From the NCBI GenBank assembly GCA_019634415.1, contig JAHQVJ010000093.1, positions 1 through 64,000 on the forward strand: a stretch of 64,000 nt of DNA, read 5' to 3'. The notes under the pieces were generated by a model that worked only from the letters and a program-made list of their open reading frames with translations, was not told the DNA's origin and did not search any database. Origin of the DNA: Myxococcales bacterium (lineage in GTDB: Bacteria > Myxococcota_A > UBA796 > GCA-2862545). Shown in pieces: positions 36,405-45,988 of the stretch. Every line of letters begins with the position of its first letter. Positions within the stretch are counted from its first letter, which is position 1. Both the position numbers and the translations under genes were made by a program.

Positions 36405-37147
36405 TGGAGGACGTGCCCGAGCTTCTGGACGCGCTGGCCGACGCGGACGCGGCACGGAGGACGGCGAGGCACACGAGCTGTCTGCGAGGGATCCGCGGTG
36501 TGCCCCCGGGAGACATCGCACGGGTGACGGCGGAGCTCTATCGCGCCGATCCGCCGCGCCTGCCTCGAGATGCCACGGACATCGACCGAGGGTTCGGCGG
36601 AGCCTTCGAGGACGGACTGGTGGCCATCGGCCTGCTGGCCACAGCGGTGGCAGACGCCCCGAGCCACGCCCTTCGACTCGGCCTGGACTGGGCGGAGCGC
36701 ACCGACGACGTGACCACGGCCGATGCGCTGGGTTGGCTGATCCTCGCCCCCAGCACCTTGATGACCTCGTCCCTGACGGAGGCCCTCACACGCCTCGCTG
36801 GCCACCGGCGACCCGAGACTCGGCGTGTGGCGGTGGCGATGGGGCTGGGGTTCACCCCCACCTCGGTGGAAGGTCCCGCTGCGGCAGGACTCCGGGAGAA
36901 GCTCGGTGAGCGCAGCATTCGCATCGTGGATCACGCCCAGTCCGACGCCCTGGCACGCGTGTGCTCCCGGTTCGTGTCCGACGCCGCACCACCGGTTCAG
37001 AAGGCGCTGCGTCGTGTGGTCCGCGCGTGGGCCGACGACGATCCTCGCCGCGTGGTGCGCTGGGCGTCCACGGTGAAGGCAGGGCTGCCTCGCATGCTGC
37101 GCGACGAGGTGCGGCGCGCGAAGTCTCGGGAGCGGAGATCGTCATGA
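36404..37147 (+). CDS. HEAT-repeat (AlkD-like) helical protein
   Basis: 247 aa, all-helical by composition, with repeats such as DALGWLILAPSTLMTSSLTEALTRL, RRVAVAMGLGF and PPVQKALRRVVRAWADDDPRRVVRWASTV. The layout resembles AlkD/DNA-alkylation-repair HEAT proteins, but no catalytic Asp or Trp pair was confirmed, so this is a fold-level suggestion only. GTG at 36401 is an alternative start. The stop overlaps the next gene in ATGA. Confidence 0.5.
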   Translation: MEDVPELLDALADADAARRTARHTSCLRGIRGVPPGDIARVTAELYRADPPRLPRDATDIDRGFGGAFEDGLVAIGLLATAVADAPSHALRLGLDWAERTDDVTTADALGWLILAPSTLMTSSLTEALTRLAGHRRPETRRVAVAMGLGFTPTSVEGPAAAGLREKLGERSIRIVDHAQSDALARVCSRFVSDAAPPVQKALRRVVRAWADDDPRRVVRWASTVKAGLPRMLRDEVRRAKSRERRSS

Positions 37148-39108
37148 GCGAAGCCACCGCGTTGCTGGCTGCTGGGTGCTTGCTGCAGATCGCCGAGACC
37201 GAGCTGTCGGCCGAGGCCGAGGGCTGGCTGGAGCGCACCCACCTCGAGGTGGCGGCCGATCCGGTGTGCCCGAGGATCGTGCTTCCCCTTCCACCACGAT
37301 CGGAGCTCACCAAGACGAAGGCACGCACCCGCCTGGGAGATGGCTCGCGGAGCCGACTCGCGGACACGCGCTGGGAGATCACACCACGCTCGGTGCACGG
37401 TGACCGGCTCGCCATCTTGCACCTGCCGGAGCTGGTGGGCGGCGATCGCGTGGTGCTCGATCTGGAGCGCAGCTTCCCCCCAGGCGAGCTGGCCTGGCGT
37501 CCGGGCGCCGCCCGGTACTGGCAGGTCGACGCCGGCAGCTCGGTGGAGATCCGCACCACGGGACCCACGAGCGCCCACGAGCGCAAGGCCCGCCAGTGGG
37601 CCACGGGCACCGAGGCCGATCTGGCCGCCATCGCGACCTCGCCCCTGCACACACCGCTACCCCCCATCGAGACCCTGGGTCCACCCGGCCAGGTGGACGT
37701 GCGCCGTGACCTGCAGATCACCGTGCCTCCGGGCGATCCCCAGATCGGGCTGTTCCCGGGGGCCGGGTCCACGGTGCGCGTGCAGCTCGAGCTGGCCTTC
37801 GCTCCGAGCACGCGGCTGCGCGCCTTCCCGGTCCCCGCCCCAGCCGGTGCCGAGGTGTCGTTCTCGGCCGAGCCACGGCGTGTCGCCGAGCTACTGACCG
37901 ACACGGGCGGGCCCCGAGTTCGCGTGGCGCCCTCCGAGGGCACGGCTCACGTCACGGTGAGCTGGGTTCAGCCCGACGCCCCCACCTTCGGCGAGCGAGC
38001 CCCCCACGAGAGCGAGCTGACGGTTCGGGTACAGGGCGGAGAGGTCGCTTGGGAGGGCGACGCCTGGCGGCTGGTGGAGATCCGAGGGCGCCCCATCCTG
38101 CCCCACCGTGACGGGCTGGTGAAGGCACTGGGGAGCCGATTCCGGCGAGCGGCGCTGCCCGAGCCCTCGGTGCCTCCAGCCTTGCGGGGCCAGCCGCCGT
38201 CCTGGGAAGCGGCCGCTCAGCTCCGGGCCCAGCTGCTCCAGCGTTCCCCGATCGGGGACTGGCCCACGGATCCGGTGTGGGTACGCCCGCTGGTGAAGGC
38301 CCGTCGCAGCGGTGCGCTGACGCCCACCGAGGCGGCCATCGTGCTGGTGCTCTATGCGCGACAGCTCCAGCTGCAGGCGGACTGGGTGCTGGTGCGACCG
38401 GCCTGGCGCGGAAAGGGCCCAGAGCAGGGTCTCAGCGGCTACGTGCACCCGCTGGTCCGGCTCGTCCTGGAGGATCAAGCCGCCTGGGTGGATCCAACCT
38501 GTGACGTGTGTGGGCCCTTCGAGCTTCCTGCCCACCTCCAGGGAGCGAGCGCCCTGAGCCCGAGTGTGCAGAACACGCCGAGCCCACGTCCCGGCAGCTG
38601 GCACGTCACCGTCACCGAGGCCGAGGTCCGCTGGGAGCTGACTGGCACCGCAGCGCTGGAGCTCAGGCGCTGGCTCATGGGGCTCCCTGCGGCTGGTCGC
38701 ACCCGAGCGTTGGCTGCTCGCATGGCCGGTGCAGGCGCCAGGCTCGGCGCCATCGAGGGGCTGGCCGAGGCGGGTGAGCCCGTTCGGGCCGTGGCGCGGC
38801 GCGGCGCGGGGCTGTTCGCGGATCCCCTCGACCTTCCGAGCCCGGGTCCGGCGGGCGATGTCTGGCTGGACTGGATCGGAGAGCGCCAGGTGACCTGGCT
38901 GGATCGACCGCAGCCCGCAGAGGTGACCGAGGCGGAGCTGTCCGAGGGCATCACCTACCGCCGCGTCGCGGCGGAGGAAGGGTGGTCGGAGGTGTTGTCG
39001 GCCGATCGCCGTGGGCTCGGGGCAGACCACCTCGCGCAGCTACGCGAGCTGCGCTACGGGGCGAGCTCGTCGGAGCCGTCCTCCGCCGAGGGATCTTCCC
39101 CGAAGTAG
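37144..39108 (+). CDS. Large beta-rich protein with transglutaminase-like (DUF3857-type) region
   Basis: 654 aa. The first ~330 residues are beta-strand rich and may form immunoglobulin-like domains. Around ~395-465 the sequence YVHPLVRLVLEDQAAWVDPTCDVCGPFELP matches the C-terminal part of transglutaminase-like domains found with DUF3857, but the catalytic Cys segment (usually GDCKD) is not visible, so it may be inactive. A clear signal peptide is not seen; ~1-20 is mildly hydrophobic. Coupled to the HEAT gene by ATGA. The last 55 bases overlap the convergent single-TM gene. Confidence 0.6.
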   Translation: MSEATALLAAGCLLQIAETELSAEAEGWLERTHLEVAADPVCPRIVLPLPPRSELTKTKARTRLGDGSRSRLADTRWEITPRSVHGDRLAILHLPELVGGDRVVLDLERSFPPGELAWRPGAARYWQVDAGSSVEIRTTGPTSAHERKARQWATGTEADLAAIATSPLHTPLPPIETLGPPGQVDVRRDLQITVPPGDPQIGLFPGAGSTVRVQLELAFAPSTRLRAFPVPAPAGAEVSFSAEPRRVAELLTDTGGPRVRVAPSEGTAHVTVSWVQPDAPTFGERAPHESELTVRVQGGEVAWEGDAWRLVEIRGRPILPHRDGLVKALGSRFRRAALPEPSVPPALRGQPPSWEAAAQLRAQLLQRSPIGDWPTDPVWVRPLVKARRSGALTPTEAAIVLVLYARQLQLQADWVLVRPAWRGKGPEQGLSGYVHPLVRLVLEDQAAWVDPTCDVCGPFELPAHLQGASALSPSVQNTPSPRPGSWHVTVTEAEVRWELTGTAALELRRWLMGLPAAGRTRALAARMAGAGARLGAIEGLAEAGEPVRAVARRGAGLFADPLDLPSPGPAGDVWLDWIGERQVTWLDRPQPAEVTEAELSEGITYRRVAAEEGWSEVLSADRRGLGADHLAQLRELRYGASSSEPSSAEGSSPK

Positions 39109-39935
39109 TCTTCCTCGGGCAGGACCTCCTCCGGGTCGCTCTCCTCGATGACCACCGGTGCCGTCGGAGCGGACTCGACGGTCACGGCCCCAGGAACCTC
39201 CTGCGTGTTCACGGGTGCCGCCTGGGCTGGCTCCACACCATGCCGCAGGGCACTGGGCCGCTCGGAGGGCCCAGCAGGCAGCAGCCGCCCCCGCTGGGGG
39301 GTGATGTCGGTGCCGGGCCCCCCTTCCTCCGAAGGAGTACGGCCCTCACCAGGGGGACCCTCCAGCCCGATCCCACGGAAGGCGGGCACGTTCGGCTGAG
39401 CCGGCACCTCCACCGCCACGTCTTCACCGTCGGTGGTGAGGGCGACCACGATGGCGTTGCCAACCACCCAGCCGATGGCGCCCACGGCCAGCAACAGCGC
39501 TCCCACACCCACGGCGATTCCCACCCGAACGGCCCACGGAGCCACCGGAGGCGCCGCGGGGGACTCCTTGGAGGACGTGTCGCTCTCGGTCTCCTCCCAG
39601 CCGGGCGCCGACTCGATGCGATACGCCGGAGCCTTGGTGTCCACGACCGCAGGTGCCGGAGCACCCCGTGGGTGCCGCGGCCGCGGGATGGGCGGCGCAT
39701 CGATGGCGGGATCCGTGCCCTCGGCGGGCTTGCGCCTCGGAGGCTTCGGAGCATCCGCAGGCTGCCGCGCCATCGGCGCAGGCGCCCGCATCGGGGCGTG
39801 CACGGGCTGACGACGTTCCTGCCTCGGCTTGGCGGTGTCCTTCAAGGTACGGCGCGCCGGCCCAGGTGTGGAGGTGATCTTCAGCTGCGAAGGATCGGGA
39901 GCGTCCCAGGGGTTTGCACCATCTTCCGTTGCCAC
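39054..39935 (-). CDS. Single-pass membrane protein with Pro/Arg-rich cytoplasmic region
   Basis: 293 aa from GTG 39935, preferred because AAGGGCGAG precedes it; a longer frame reaches ATG 39974. Residues ~1-140 are rich in Pro, Arg and Ala and likely disordered. One helix (~150-175, VGIAVGVGALLLAVGAIGWVVG) crosses the membrane, then an acidic Pro/Glu-rich tail ends EDPSAEDGSDELAP. No family recognised. It lies downstream of the pentapeptide-repeat gene, probably in one operon. Confidence 0.5.
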   Translation of the reverse strand: MATEDGANPWDAPDPSQLKITSTPGPARRTLKDTAKPRQERRQPVHAPMRAPAPMARQPADAPKPPRRKPAEGTDPAIDAPPIPRPRHPRGAPAPAVVDTKAPAYRIESAPGWEETESDTSSKESPAAPPVAPWAVRVGIAVGVGALLLAVGAIGWVVGNAIVVALTTDGEDVAVEVPAQPNVPAFRGIGLEGPPGEGRTPSEEGGPGTDITPQRGRLLPAGPSERPSALRHGVEPAQAAPVNTQEVPGAVTVESAPTAPVVIEESDPEEVLPEEDYFGEDPSAEDGSDELAP

Positions 39936-40012
39936 GACTCGCCCTTCACGATGGAGTGGGTCTCCGCCCTCCATTACCCGATTGGCGGAACCCCGGTCGG
40001 AGCGATGGTAAC

Positions 40013-41920
40013 CTACAGGTTGCCTCCGGCGGATGCGAGCACCTTGCCGGTGGCTGGGTCGATCACCACAAGGTCCCCGCCCATCCGAGTCAATGCGGCC
40101 ACCCCCGGCGCCATTCGAATCTCGAAGACGTCGTCCGGAGCGTCGAGGACCTGGGGCTCCCCGTCGGGCAACAACATGCTGCGCAAGACCACGGGCCCTT
40201 CGCCGTCCTCGCCACCCACGGCCCAGAGCACCCGGATCCCCTCCCCCTCGATCACGGCATCCAGGGCCACGACGCCCGGGTTGTGGTCGACGGCCTCGGC
40301 CACCGGGGCATGGCGCGGGCCGATACCCGCGATGCGCAAGCCGCCTTTCTCGCGGTTCCCTACTCGCGGCTGCACCCAGACGGCCATCAGCATGTCCTGT
40401 CCGGGCAGGGGCGCCACGAGACCACGTGCCCCGGGGAAGCCGTCGGGGGTTCGGCGCGGCGACCCCGCTCGATTGCCGGTGATGGGGATCACGACGTCGC
40501 CCTTGCAGGCGAGCACTGGCTGTCCACGCAGGAACCCTCGAGCCGTGGCCACCTTGCCGCTGCTCACCGGGGTGGGCCCCTCGTCACCCAGGTCGGTGAC
40601 CACAAGCGTCGGTCCGCGCCGAGCGAGACCGAGCATCTGCACCCGGCCGTCCACCTCGCGCAGGACTGGCTTCACGACGGGCTCGTAGCCCAGCGGAGCG
40701 GCCATCGGCGCTCCGAGCTGACCGTCTCGGATGGGGTACGACGTCACCACGGCGCCCTCGGGGCGGTCGCGCAGCACGGACACCACGAACCCCTCCGAGC
40801 TAGCGGCCACCTGTAGGTCCAGCACCGCCTCGGCGGGCACGCCGATCACGCCGTGCGCCTGGGGCCCGTCGCTGCTCAACAGCGCCCACCGAGCAGATCG
40901 CTGCTCCTCGCCGTCCGGGTTGGTCCACACCACGGCCAGCAGATCGCCGCGTCGCGCCACGCTGGCGGAGGTGAACACCCAAGGTGCGTCCGGGTTCCAG
41001 GCCACGCCCCAGGCGGTCAACGACTCCACGACCTCCTCGTCGAGCCCCAGCGCCGCGGGATCCAGGCCCGACAGATCGGCTTCCGCCAGCTGTGCCCCGG
41101 TGAGGTCTGCGCCCTCCAGGTTCGCGTCTGCCAGCACCGCACCCACCAGGATGGCGTTGGTGAGGTTGGCACCTGCGAGGTTGGCCTGGGTGAGATCCGC
41201 CAAGCTCAGGTCGGCGCCGGTGAGGTTGGCATTGGACAGGTTCACGCGCTGCATGCGTGCCTGCGCCAGACGGGTGCCCGTGAGGTTCGCGCCGGGGAAC
41301 TTCGCCTCGTTGGCCTGGGCTCCTTCGAGGATGGCCTCGGAGAGATCGCACTCGGCACCACTGGCCGCCGTGAAGTCACCGTTGCGGAGGTCGGCACCCC
41401 GCAACACTGCCTGATGCAGCTTGGCTTCCGACAGGTCCACCTCGGGCCACGAAGCGCCCTCGGCGTTGCATCCACGCAGCCTGGCCTGGGCCATTCGCAC
41501 GTAGCGCCCCTTGCTCTGCGACAGGTTCGCCTCGGTCAACACCGCCTGGGCGAAGTCGGCCCGCGTGAGGTCCGCCTGATCCATCCAGGCTTCCTTGAAC
41601 CGGGCTCGCAGGGCGCTGACATCCACCAGCTTCATCGAGGTGCCATCGATCCCCGACAGGTTCGCCCGCGTCAGGTTGGCGTCGGTGAGATCCGCCTCCG
41701 TCAGATCGGACTTCTCGAGGTTCGCGTTCGACAGATCCGCGCCACGCAGCGACTTGCCCGCCAGATCCGCCGCGAACAAATCAGGCCGCGACCGCTCGGA
41801 ACGCTTCTCGTTGAACCCTTCTACGTCACCCGACGCGAGCATGGCTGCCCAGTCGACGTCCGCCAACCGCCCCTCCCCGTTTTGGTCAGGCCCGTCTATC
41901 GCGCGAGCCGCGTCCGCCAT
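40013..41920 (-). CDS. Pentapeptide-repeat protein with C-terminal propeller-like domain
   Basis: 635 aa. Residues ~48-300 are pentapeptide repeats of the A(D/N)Lxx type (ADLSNANLEKSDLTEADLTDANLTRANL pattern), which build a right-handed quadrilateral beta helix. From ~330 to the end there are beta strands with a propeller-like period. The helix may mimic DNA or act as a scaffold; function unknown. Start is uncertain: TTG at 41866 has GGGGAGGGG upstream and avoids the 35-base overlap with dedA. Confidence 0.75.
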   Translation of the reverse strand: MADAARAIDGPDQNGEGRLADVDWAAMLASGDVEGFNEKRSERSRPDLFAADLAGKSLRGADLSNANLEKSDLTEADLTDANLTRANLSGIDGTSMKLVDVSALRARFKEAWMDQADLTRADFAQAVLTEANLSQSKGRYVRMAQARLRGCNAEGASWPEVDLSEAKLHQAVLRGADLRNGDFTAASGAECDLSEAILEGAQANEAKFPGANLTGTRLAQARMQRVNLSNANLTGADLSLADLTQANLAGANLTNAILVGAVLADANLEGADLTGAQLAEADLSGLDPAALGLDEEVVESLTAWGVAWNPDAPWVFTSASVARRGDLLAVVWTNPDGEEQRSARWALLSSDGPQAHGVIGVPAEAVLDLQVAASSEGFVVSVLRDRPEGAVVTSYPIRDGQLGAPMAAPLGYEPVVKPVLREVDGRVQMLGLARRGPTLVVTDLGDEGPTPVSSGKVATARGFLRGQPVLACKGDVVIPITGNRAGSPRRTPDGFPGARGLVAPLPGQDMLMAVWVQPRVGNREKGGLRIAGIGPRHAPVAEAVDHNPGVVALDAVIEGEGIRVLWAVGGEDGEGPVVLRSMLLPDGEPQVLDAPDDVFEIRMAPGVAALTRMGGDLVVIDPATGKVLASAGGNL

Positions 41921-42527
41921 GTGAGGATCGGGCTCGCCGCCACAGATAAACCGCTAGGGCCGCCAATCCCAACCCAACGCTGGCGCCCGCGATCGCATTG
42001 TAGCGTGCCACGAACGCCGCGAGCGCCTCGACGTTGCGCCCCGCTGCGATCCCCAAGCCCACCAACGCCCCGTTCCAGGCGACGGCGCTGATGCTGGCCG
42101 CGAGCAAGACACGCGGCAACGGCATGCCCGCCATCCCGGCCGCCACGAAGAAGAAGGCGCGCACGCCCGGTACGAAGCGGTTCAGCAACAGCAACCCCAG
42201 GCCACGTCGCCCGAACGCCTCCACCGCCTCGTCGAGCGTGGGTCGCAGGCTCGCGGGCACGAAGCGCTCCACGCGATCGCCAGCAGCGAGCCAGCGCCCC
42301 AGGGCCCAGTCCAGCGCCGCTCCCCCCACCGTGCCCGCCGTGCAGCTGAGCACCACGGGGGCGATCGGCCAGTGCAAGGATCCCACGAGGGCTGCCCCGG
42401 CCACCACGACAGTGTCACCCGGAAACGGTGGAAAGACGTACTCGATCAGCGCGCCGAAGAACAGGCACACCCACACCCACTCGGGGGGCAGACGGGACAG
42501 CGCCTCCAGTAGCTCGGTGACCGACAT
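41886..42527 (-). CDS. DedA-family membrane protein
   Basis: 213 aa, about five hydrophobic segments, with the DedA/SNARE-associated signature FPPFPGDTVVVAGAAL and RFVPGVRAFFFVAAGMAGM. DedA proteins are proposed to move lipids or help envelope homeostasis. The ATG lacks a ribosome site; TAAAGC lies six bases upstream, compatible with a leaderless transcript. It is divergent from the pyruvate dehydrogenase operon (75 bases). Confidence 0.85.
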   Translation of the reverse strand: MSVTELLEALSRLPPEWVWVCLFFGALIEYVFPPFPGDTVVVAGAALVGSLHWPIAPVVLSCTAGTVGGAALDWALGRWLAAGDRVERFVPASLRPTLDEAVEAFGRRGLGLLLLNRFVPGVRAFFFVAAGMAGMPLPRVLLAASISAVAWNGALVGLGIAAGRNVEALAAFVARYNAIAGASVGLGLAALAVYLWRRARSSHGGRGSRDRRA

Positions 42528-42602
42528 GACACGGCTTTAGCAGGAGTGGCCATTGCACGAAGGGCGTGGTACTCGCCTGACCTTCCCCCAAAGGAGCCAT
42601 AC

Positions 42603-43649
42603 ATGGCGGTTGGCACCGTGGGCCATCTGGAGCTGGATCCGGAGGGTCGCCCGCAAGATCTGGACGAGATCCAAGTCTCCAAGGAACAGCTCCTGGGCTG
42701 GTATCGGCAGATGGCCTTGATCCGTCGGGTCGAGGAGCTCGCTGCAAAAGCGTACACCCAGCGCAAAATCCTCGGCTTCTGCCACCTGTACATCGGACAG
42801 GAGGCCGTAGCCGTGGGAGCGACGGCGGCGCTCGAGCCCGAGGACGTGATGGTCACGGCCTATCGCGACCATGGCCATGCCATCGCGCGAGGGGTCACCC
42901 CACGCGCTGTGATGGCCGAGCTGTTCGGCAAGGCCACGGGCGTCACGCAGGGGATCGGCGGCTCCATGCACATGGGCTCGGCGGAGCACAACTTCTTCGG
43001 AGGCTTCGGCATCGTCGGAGGCCACGTGCCCCTGGCTGCGGGCGCGGCCTTCGCGTCGAAGTACCGCGAGGACAACGGCGTCTCCATCGTGTTCTTCGGA
43101 GACGGCGCGGCTCAGCAGGGTGCCTTCTTCGAGGCGCTCGCGCTCGCCCAGCTGTGGAAGCTGCCGTGCATCTTCCTGTGCGAGAACAACTACTACGCCA
43201 TGGGCACCAGCCTGGAGCGTCAGTCCTTCCTCACGGACATGTCGCGCCGAGGTGACGGTGTGGGCATGCGTCGCTGGCAGTTCGGCGGCTTCGACGTCGT
43301 GGACGTGTACCGGAACGTCCGTCGAGCAGCCGAGATCGCTCGATCGGGCCAGGGCCCCGTGATCCTCGAGGCCGTGACCTACCGCTACCGGGGCCACTCC
43401 ATGAGCGACCCGGCGAAGTACCGCAAGGCGGGCGAGCTCGACGAGTACAAGGCCAAGGACGCGTTGAAGAGTGCGATCGCGCGGCTCACCGGAGACTTCG
43501 ACGTTCCACAGGCGGATCTCGACGCCATCAAGGCCGAGATCGAGACGGAGGCCCAAGACGCCTACCGCTTCGCCGAGGAGTCTCCCGATCCCGATCCGGC
43601 CAAGCTGTACGACTACACCTACGCCGACACGACAGACGGAGGCACCTGA
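42603..43649 (+). CDS. pdhA: Pyruvate dehydrogenase E1 component, alpha subunit
   Basis: 348 aa. Binds thiamine diphosphate through GDGAAQQGAFFEALALAQ with ENNYYAMGTS, and carries the active-site loop YRGHSMSDPAKYR. AAGGAGCC supports ATG 42603 over the upstream in-frame ATG at 42546. With pdhB it decarboxylates pyruvate and acylates the lipoyl domain of E2. First gene of the four-gene operon; its stop overlaps the pdhB start (TGATG). Confidence 0.95.
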   Translation: MAVGTVGHLELDPEGRPQDLDEIQVSKEQLLGWYRQMALIRRVEELAAKAYTQRKILGFCHLYIGQEAVAVGATAALEPEDVMVTAYRDHGHAIARGVTPRAVMAELFGKATGVTQGIGGSMHMGSAEHNFFGGFGIVGGHVPLAAGAAFASKYREDNGVSIVFFGDGAAQQGAFFEALALAQLWKLPCIFLCENNYYAMGTSLERQSFLTDMSRRGDGVGMRRWQFGGFDVVDVYRNVRRAAEIARSGQGPVILEAVTYRYRGHSMSDPAKYRKAGELDEYKAKDALKSAIARLTGDFDVPQADLDAIKAEIETEAQDAYRFAEESPDPDPAKLYDYTYADTTDGGT

Positions 43650-44629
43650 TGGCCCAGCTGCAGCTTCGAGAAGCGCTGCGGCGCGCGATGACCGAGGAGA
43701 TGCGCCGGGACGAGCGCGTCTTCCTGATGGGCGAGGAGGTGGCCTACTACGACGGCGCCTACAAGGTGTCGCAGGGCATGCTCGCCGAGTTCGGCGAGAA
43801 GCGCGTGGTCGACACCCCCATCGCCGAGAACGGCTTCGCGGGACTGGGGATCGGAGCAGCCATGGCTGGCCTGCGCCCCATCGTGGAGATCATGACCTGG
43901 AACTTCAGCCTCGTGGCATACGACCAGATCGTGAACAACGCGGCGAAGATCTACCAGATGACGGCGGGTAGCTACACGGTGCCCATCGTGTTCCGCGGCC
44001 CCACCGGAGCCGCCGAGAACCTGGGCAGCCAGCACAGCCAGGCGCTGGAGTCCATCTACGCCCACTTCCCCGGCCTCAAGGTGGTGAGCACGTCGGATCC
44101 GGCCGACGCCTACGGCCTGCTCAAGTCGGCCATCCGCGACGACAACCCCGTGGTCTTCATGGAGTCGGAGCTGACCTACGGAGCCAAGGGCGAGGTTCCC
44201 GACGAGGAGTTCCTCATCCCCTTGGGCAAGGGCGCCATCAAGCGCGACGGCTCCGACGTCACCCTCGTGACCTGGAACAAGCAGGTTCACACCTGCCTCG
44301 AGGCCGCGAAGGTCCTGGAGAAGGAGCACCGGATCAGCGCGCGCGTGCTGGACCTGCGCACCATCCGCCCACTCGACGAGGCCTTGCTCTACCAGTGCGC
44401 AGCAGAGACGCACCGCATGGTGGTCGTGCAGGAGGGCTTCCCGTTCGCCGGCGTGGGCGCCGAGATCGCCGCGCGCGTGCAGGAGACCTGCTTCGATCAC
44501 CTCGACGCTCCCATCCTGCGGGTGTGCAACCGCGACGTCCCCCAACCCTACGCCACCAACCTCGAGAAGCTGGTGGTCCCCTCGATCGAGCGCGTGGTGG
44601 ACGCCGCCCGCTCGGTGTGCAACCGCTGA
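43649..44629 (+). CDS. pdhB: Pyruvate dehydrogenase E1 component, beta subunit
   Basis: 326 aa. Forms the E1 heterotetramer with PdhA. Typical segments: LMGEEVAYYDGAYKVSQGML, DTPIAENGFAGLGIGAAMAGLRPIVEIMTW and GPTGAAENLGSQHSQALESIYAHFPGLKVVSTSDPADAYGLL. Follows pdhA with a one-base overlap and is 11 bases from pdhC. Confidence 0.95.
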   Translation: MAQLQLREALRRAMTEEMRRDERVFLMGEEVAYYDGAYKVSQGMLAEFGEKRVVDTPIAENGFAGLGIGAAMAGLRPIVEIMTWNFSLVAYDQIVNNAAKIYQMTAGSYTVPIVFRGPTGAAENLGSQHSQALESIYAHFPGLKVVSTSDPADAYGLLKSAIRDDNPVVFMESELTYGAKGEVPDEEFLIPLGKGAIKRDGSDVTLVTWNKQVHTCLEAAKVLEKEHRISARVLDLRTIRPLDEALLYQCAAETHRMVVVQEGFPFAGVGAEIAARVQETCFDHLDAPILRVCNRDVPQPYATNLEKLVVPSIERVVDAARSVCNR

Positions 44630-44640
44630 CAGGAGGATCT

Positions 44641-45978
44641 GTGGCCGAGTTCTACGAGATGCCGTCGATCTCCCCCACGATGGAGGTGGGGACCCTGATC
44701 GAGTGGAGGGTCGCCGAGGGTCAGACCTTCGAGTCGAGTGCGGTGGTAGCCGAGGTGGGCACCGACAAGGCCAACATGGAGGCCGAGATCTTCGACGCCG
44801 GGGTGATGCTCAAGCACCTCATCGGCGAAGGGGACGAGGTTCCGCCTGGCTTCCCCATCGCCATCTGGGGTCAGGAGGCCGGAGAAGACGTCTCGGCCCT
44901 GGTCACGGAGTTCGAGAAGCGCAAGGCCGACCTCGCCAGTGGCGCAGCCGCGCCACCACCCGCGGAGCCCGAGCCCACAGCACCCGCACCAGAGGCCACT
45001 GCTCCGGCAGCCCCGGCAGTGGTTCCTTCGGGCACCGTGGATCGGGACTGGGAAGGCCGGGCCATCCACGAGCAGTTCATGGATCCACCAGGCGACATCC
45101 GCTTTGGTGGCACCTCGGCCACGGCACCCGCCTCCACGGGTCGGGTGGCCGCCTCTCCCCTCGCCCGCAAGGTCGCCGCCGATCTCGGCGTGAGTCTGCC
45201 CTCGGTGCGCGGCACCGGCCCCGGAGGGCGGATCACTCGCGCCGACGTGGAGTCGGCCCCGCGCGGCGGTGGCACCCGGCGCACACAGGTGGCGCGTGCC
45301 GATCAGGTGGTGCGGAACAGCCCCATGCGCAAGACCATCGCGCGCAGGCTGCTGCAGTCCCACACCGACATCCCGACCTTCTTCCTCACGGCCACCTTCG
45401 ACATGCAGGGGTTCGTGGAGCTGCGGAAGGGCCTGAAGGCGCACCGGCCAGACGACAAGGTCAGCTACAACGACATCCTGATCAAGGCGGTGGCCGCCGC
45501 CCTCGAGGAGCACCCCTGGGTGAACGCCTCGTGGGGCGAGACCGAGGTCACGCAGCACGGTCGCGTCGACGTGGGCGTGGCCGTAGCCATCGACGGCGGG
45601 CTGATCACGCCGGTGGTGCGCAACGCGAACCACAAGAGCGTGTTCGAGATCGCCACCGAGGTCCGCGATCTCGCAGGTCGCGCCCGCAAGATGAAGCTGA
45701 CGCCGGAGGAGTACACCGGCGGCACCTTCACGATCAGCAACCTCGGGATGATGGGCATCGAGCACTTCACCGCCATCATCAACCCACCCGAGTCTGCGAT
45801 CCTGGCGGTCGGCGGCATCAACCGAGTGCCCGTGGTGACCGATGCCGGCATCGAGACCGGTTGGCGTATGAAGGTCACCATGACCTGCGACCACCGCGTC
45901 ATCGACGGGGCCGTGGGTGCGGCCTTCCTGCAGACGCTCCGCGCCTACGTCGAGCACCCTGCCCTGATCAACCTCTAG
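44641..45978 (+). CDS. pdhC: Dihydrolipoamide acetyltransferase (E2 of pyruvate dehydrogenase)
   Basis: 445 aa from GTG with AGGAGG six bases upstream. One N-terminal lipoyl domain with the lipoylated lysine in GTDKANME (~43), a Pro/Ala linker, a peripheral subunit-binding domain (SPLARKVAADLGVSLPSVRGTGPGGRITRADVE, ~175-205), and the catalytic acetyltransferase domain ending with DHRVIDGAVGAAFL. The single lipoyl domain is at the low end of the 1-3 seen in this family. Confidence 0.96.
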   Translation: MAEFYEMPSISPTMEVGTLIEWRVAEGQTFESSAVVAEVGTDKANMEAEIFDAGVMLKHLIGEGDEVPPGFPIAIWGQEAGEDVSALVTEFEKRKADLASGAAAPPPAEPEPTAPAPEATAPAAPAVVPSGTVDRDWEGRAIHEQFMDPPGDIRFGGTSATAPASTGRVAASPLARKVAADLGVSLPSVRGTGPGGRITRADVESAPRGGGTRRTQVARADQVVRNSPMRKTIARRLLQSHTDIPTFFLTATFDMQGFVELRKGLKAHRPDDKVSYNDILIKAVAAALEEHPWVNASWGETEVTQHGRVDVGVAVAIDGGLITPVVRNANHKSVFEIATEVRDLAGRARKMKLTPEEYTGGTFTISNLGMMGIEHFTAIINPPESAILAVGGINRVPVVTDAGIETGWRMKVTMTCDHRVIDGAVGAAFLQTLRAYVEHPALINL

Positions 45979-45988
45979 GAGCCCTGCT

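Noticed and set aside
41020-41760. Apparent tandem DNA repeat in the pentapeptide gene
   Set aside because: It reflects the protein repeats; DNA units diverge and encode the A(D/N)LxX pattern, so it is not a CRISPR or satellite array.
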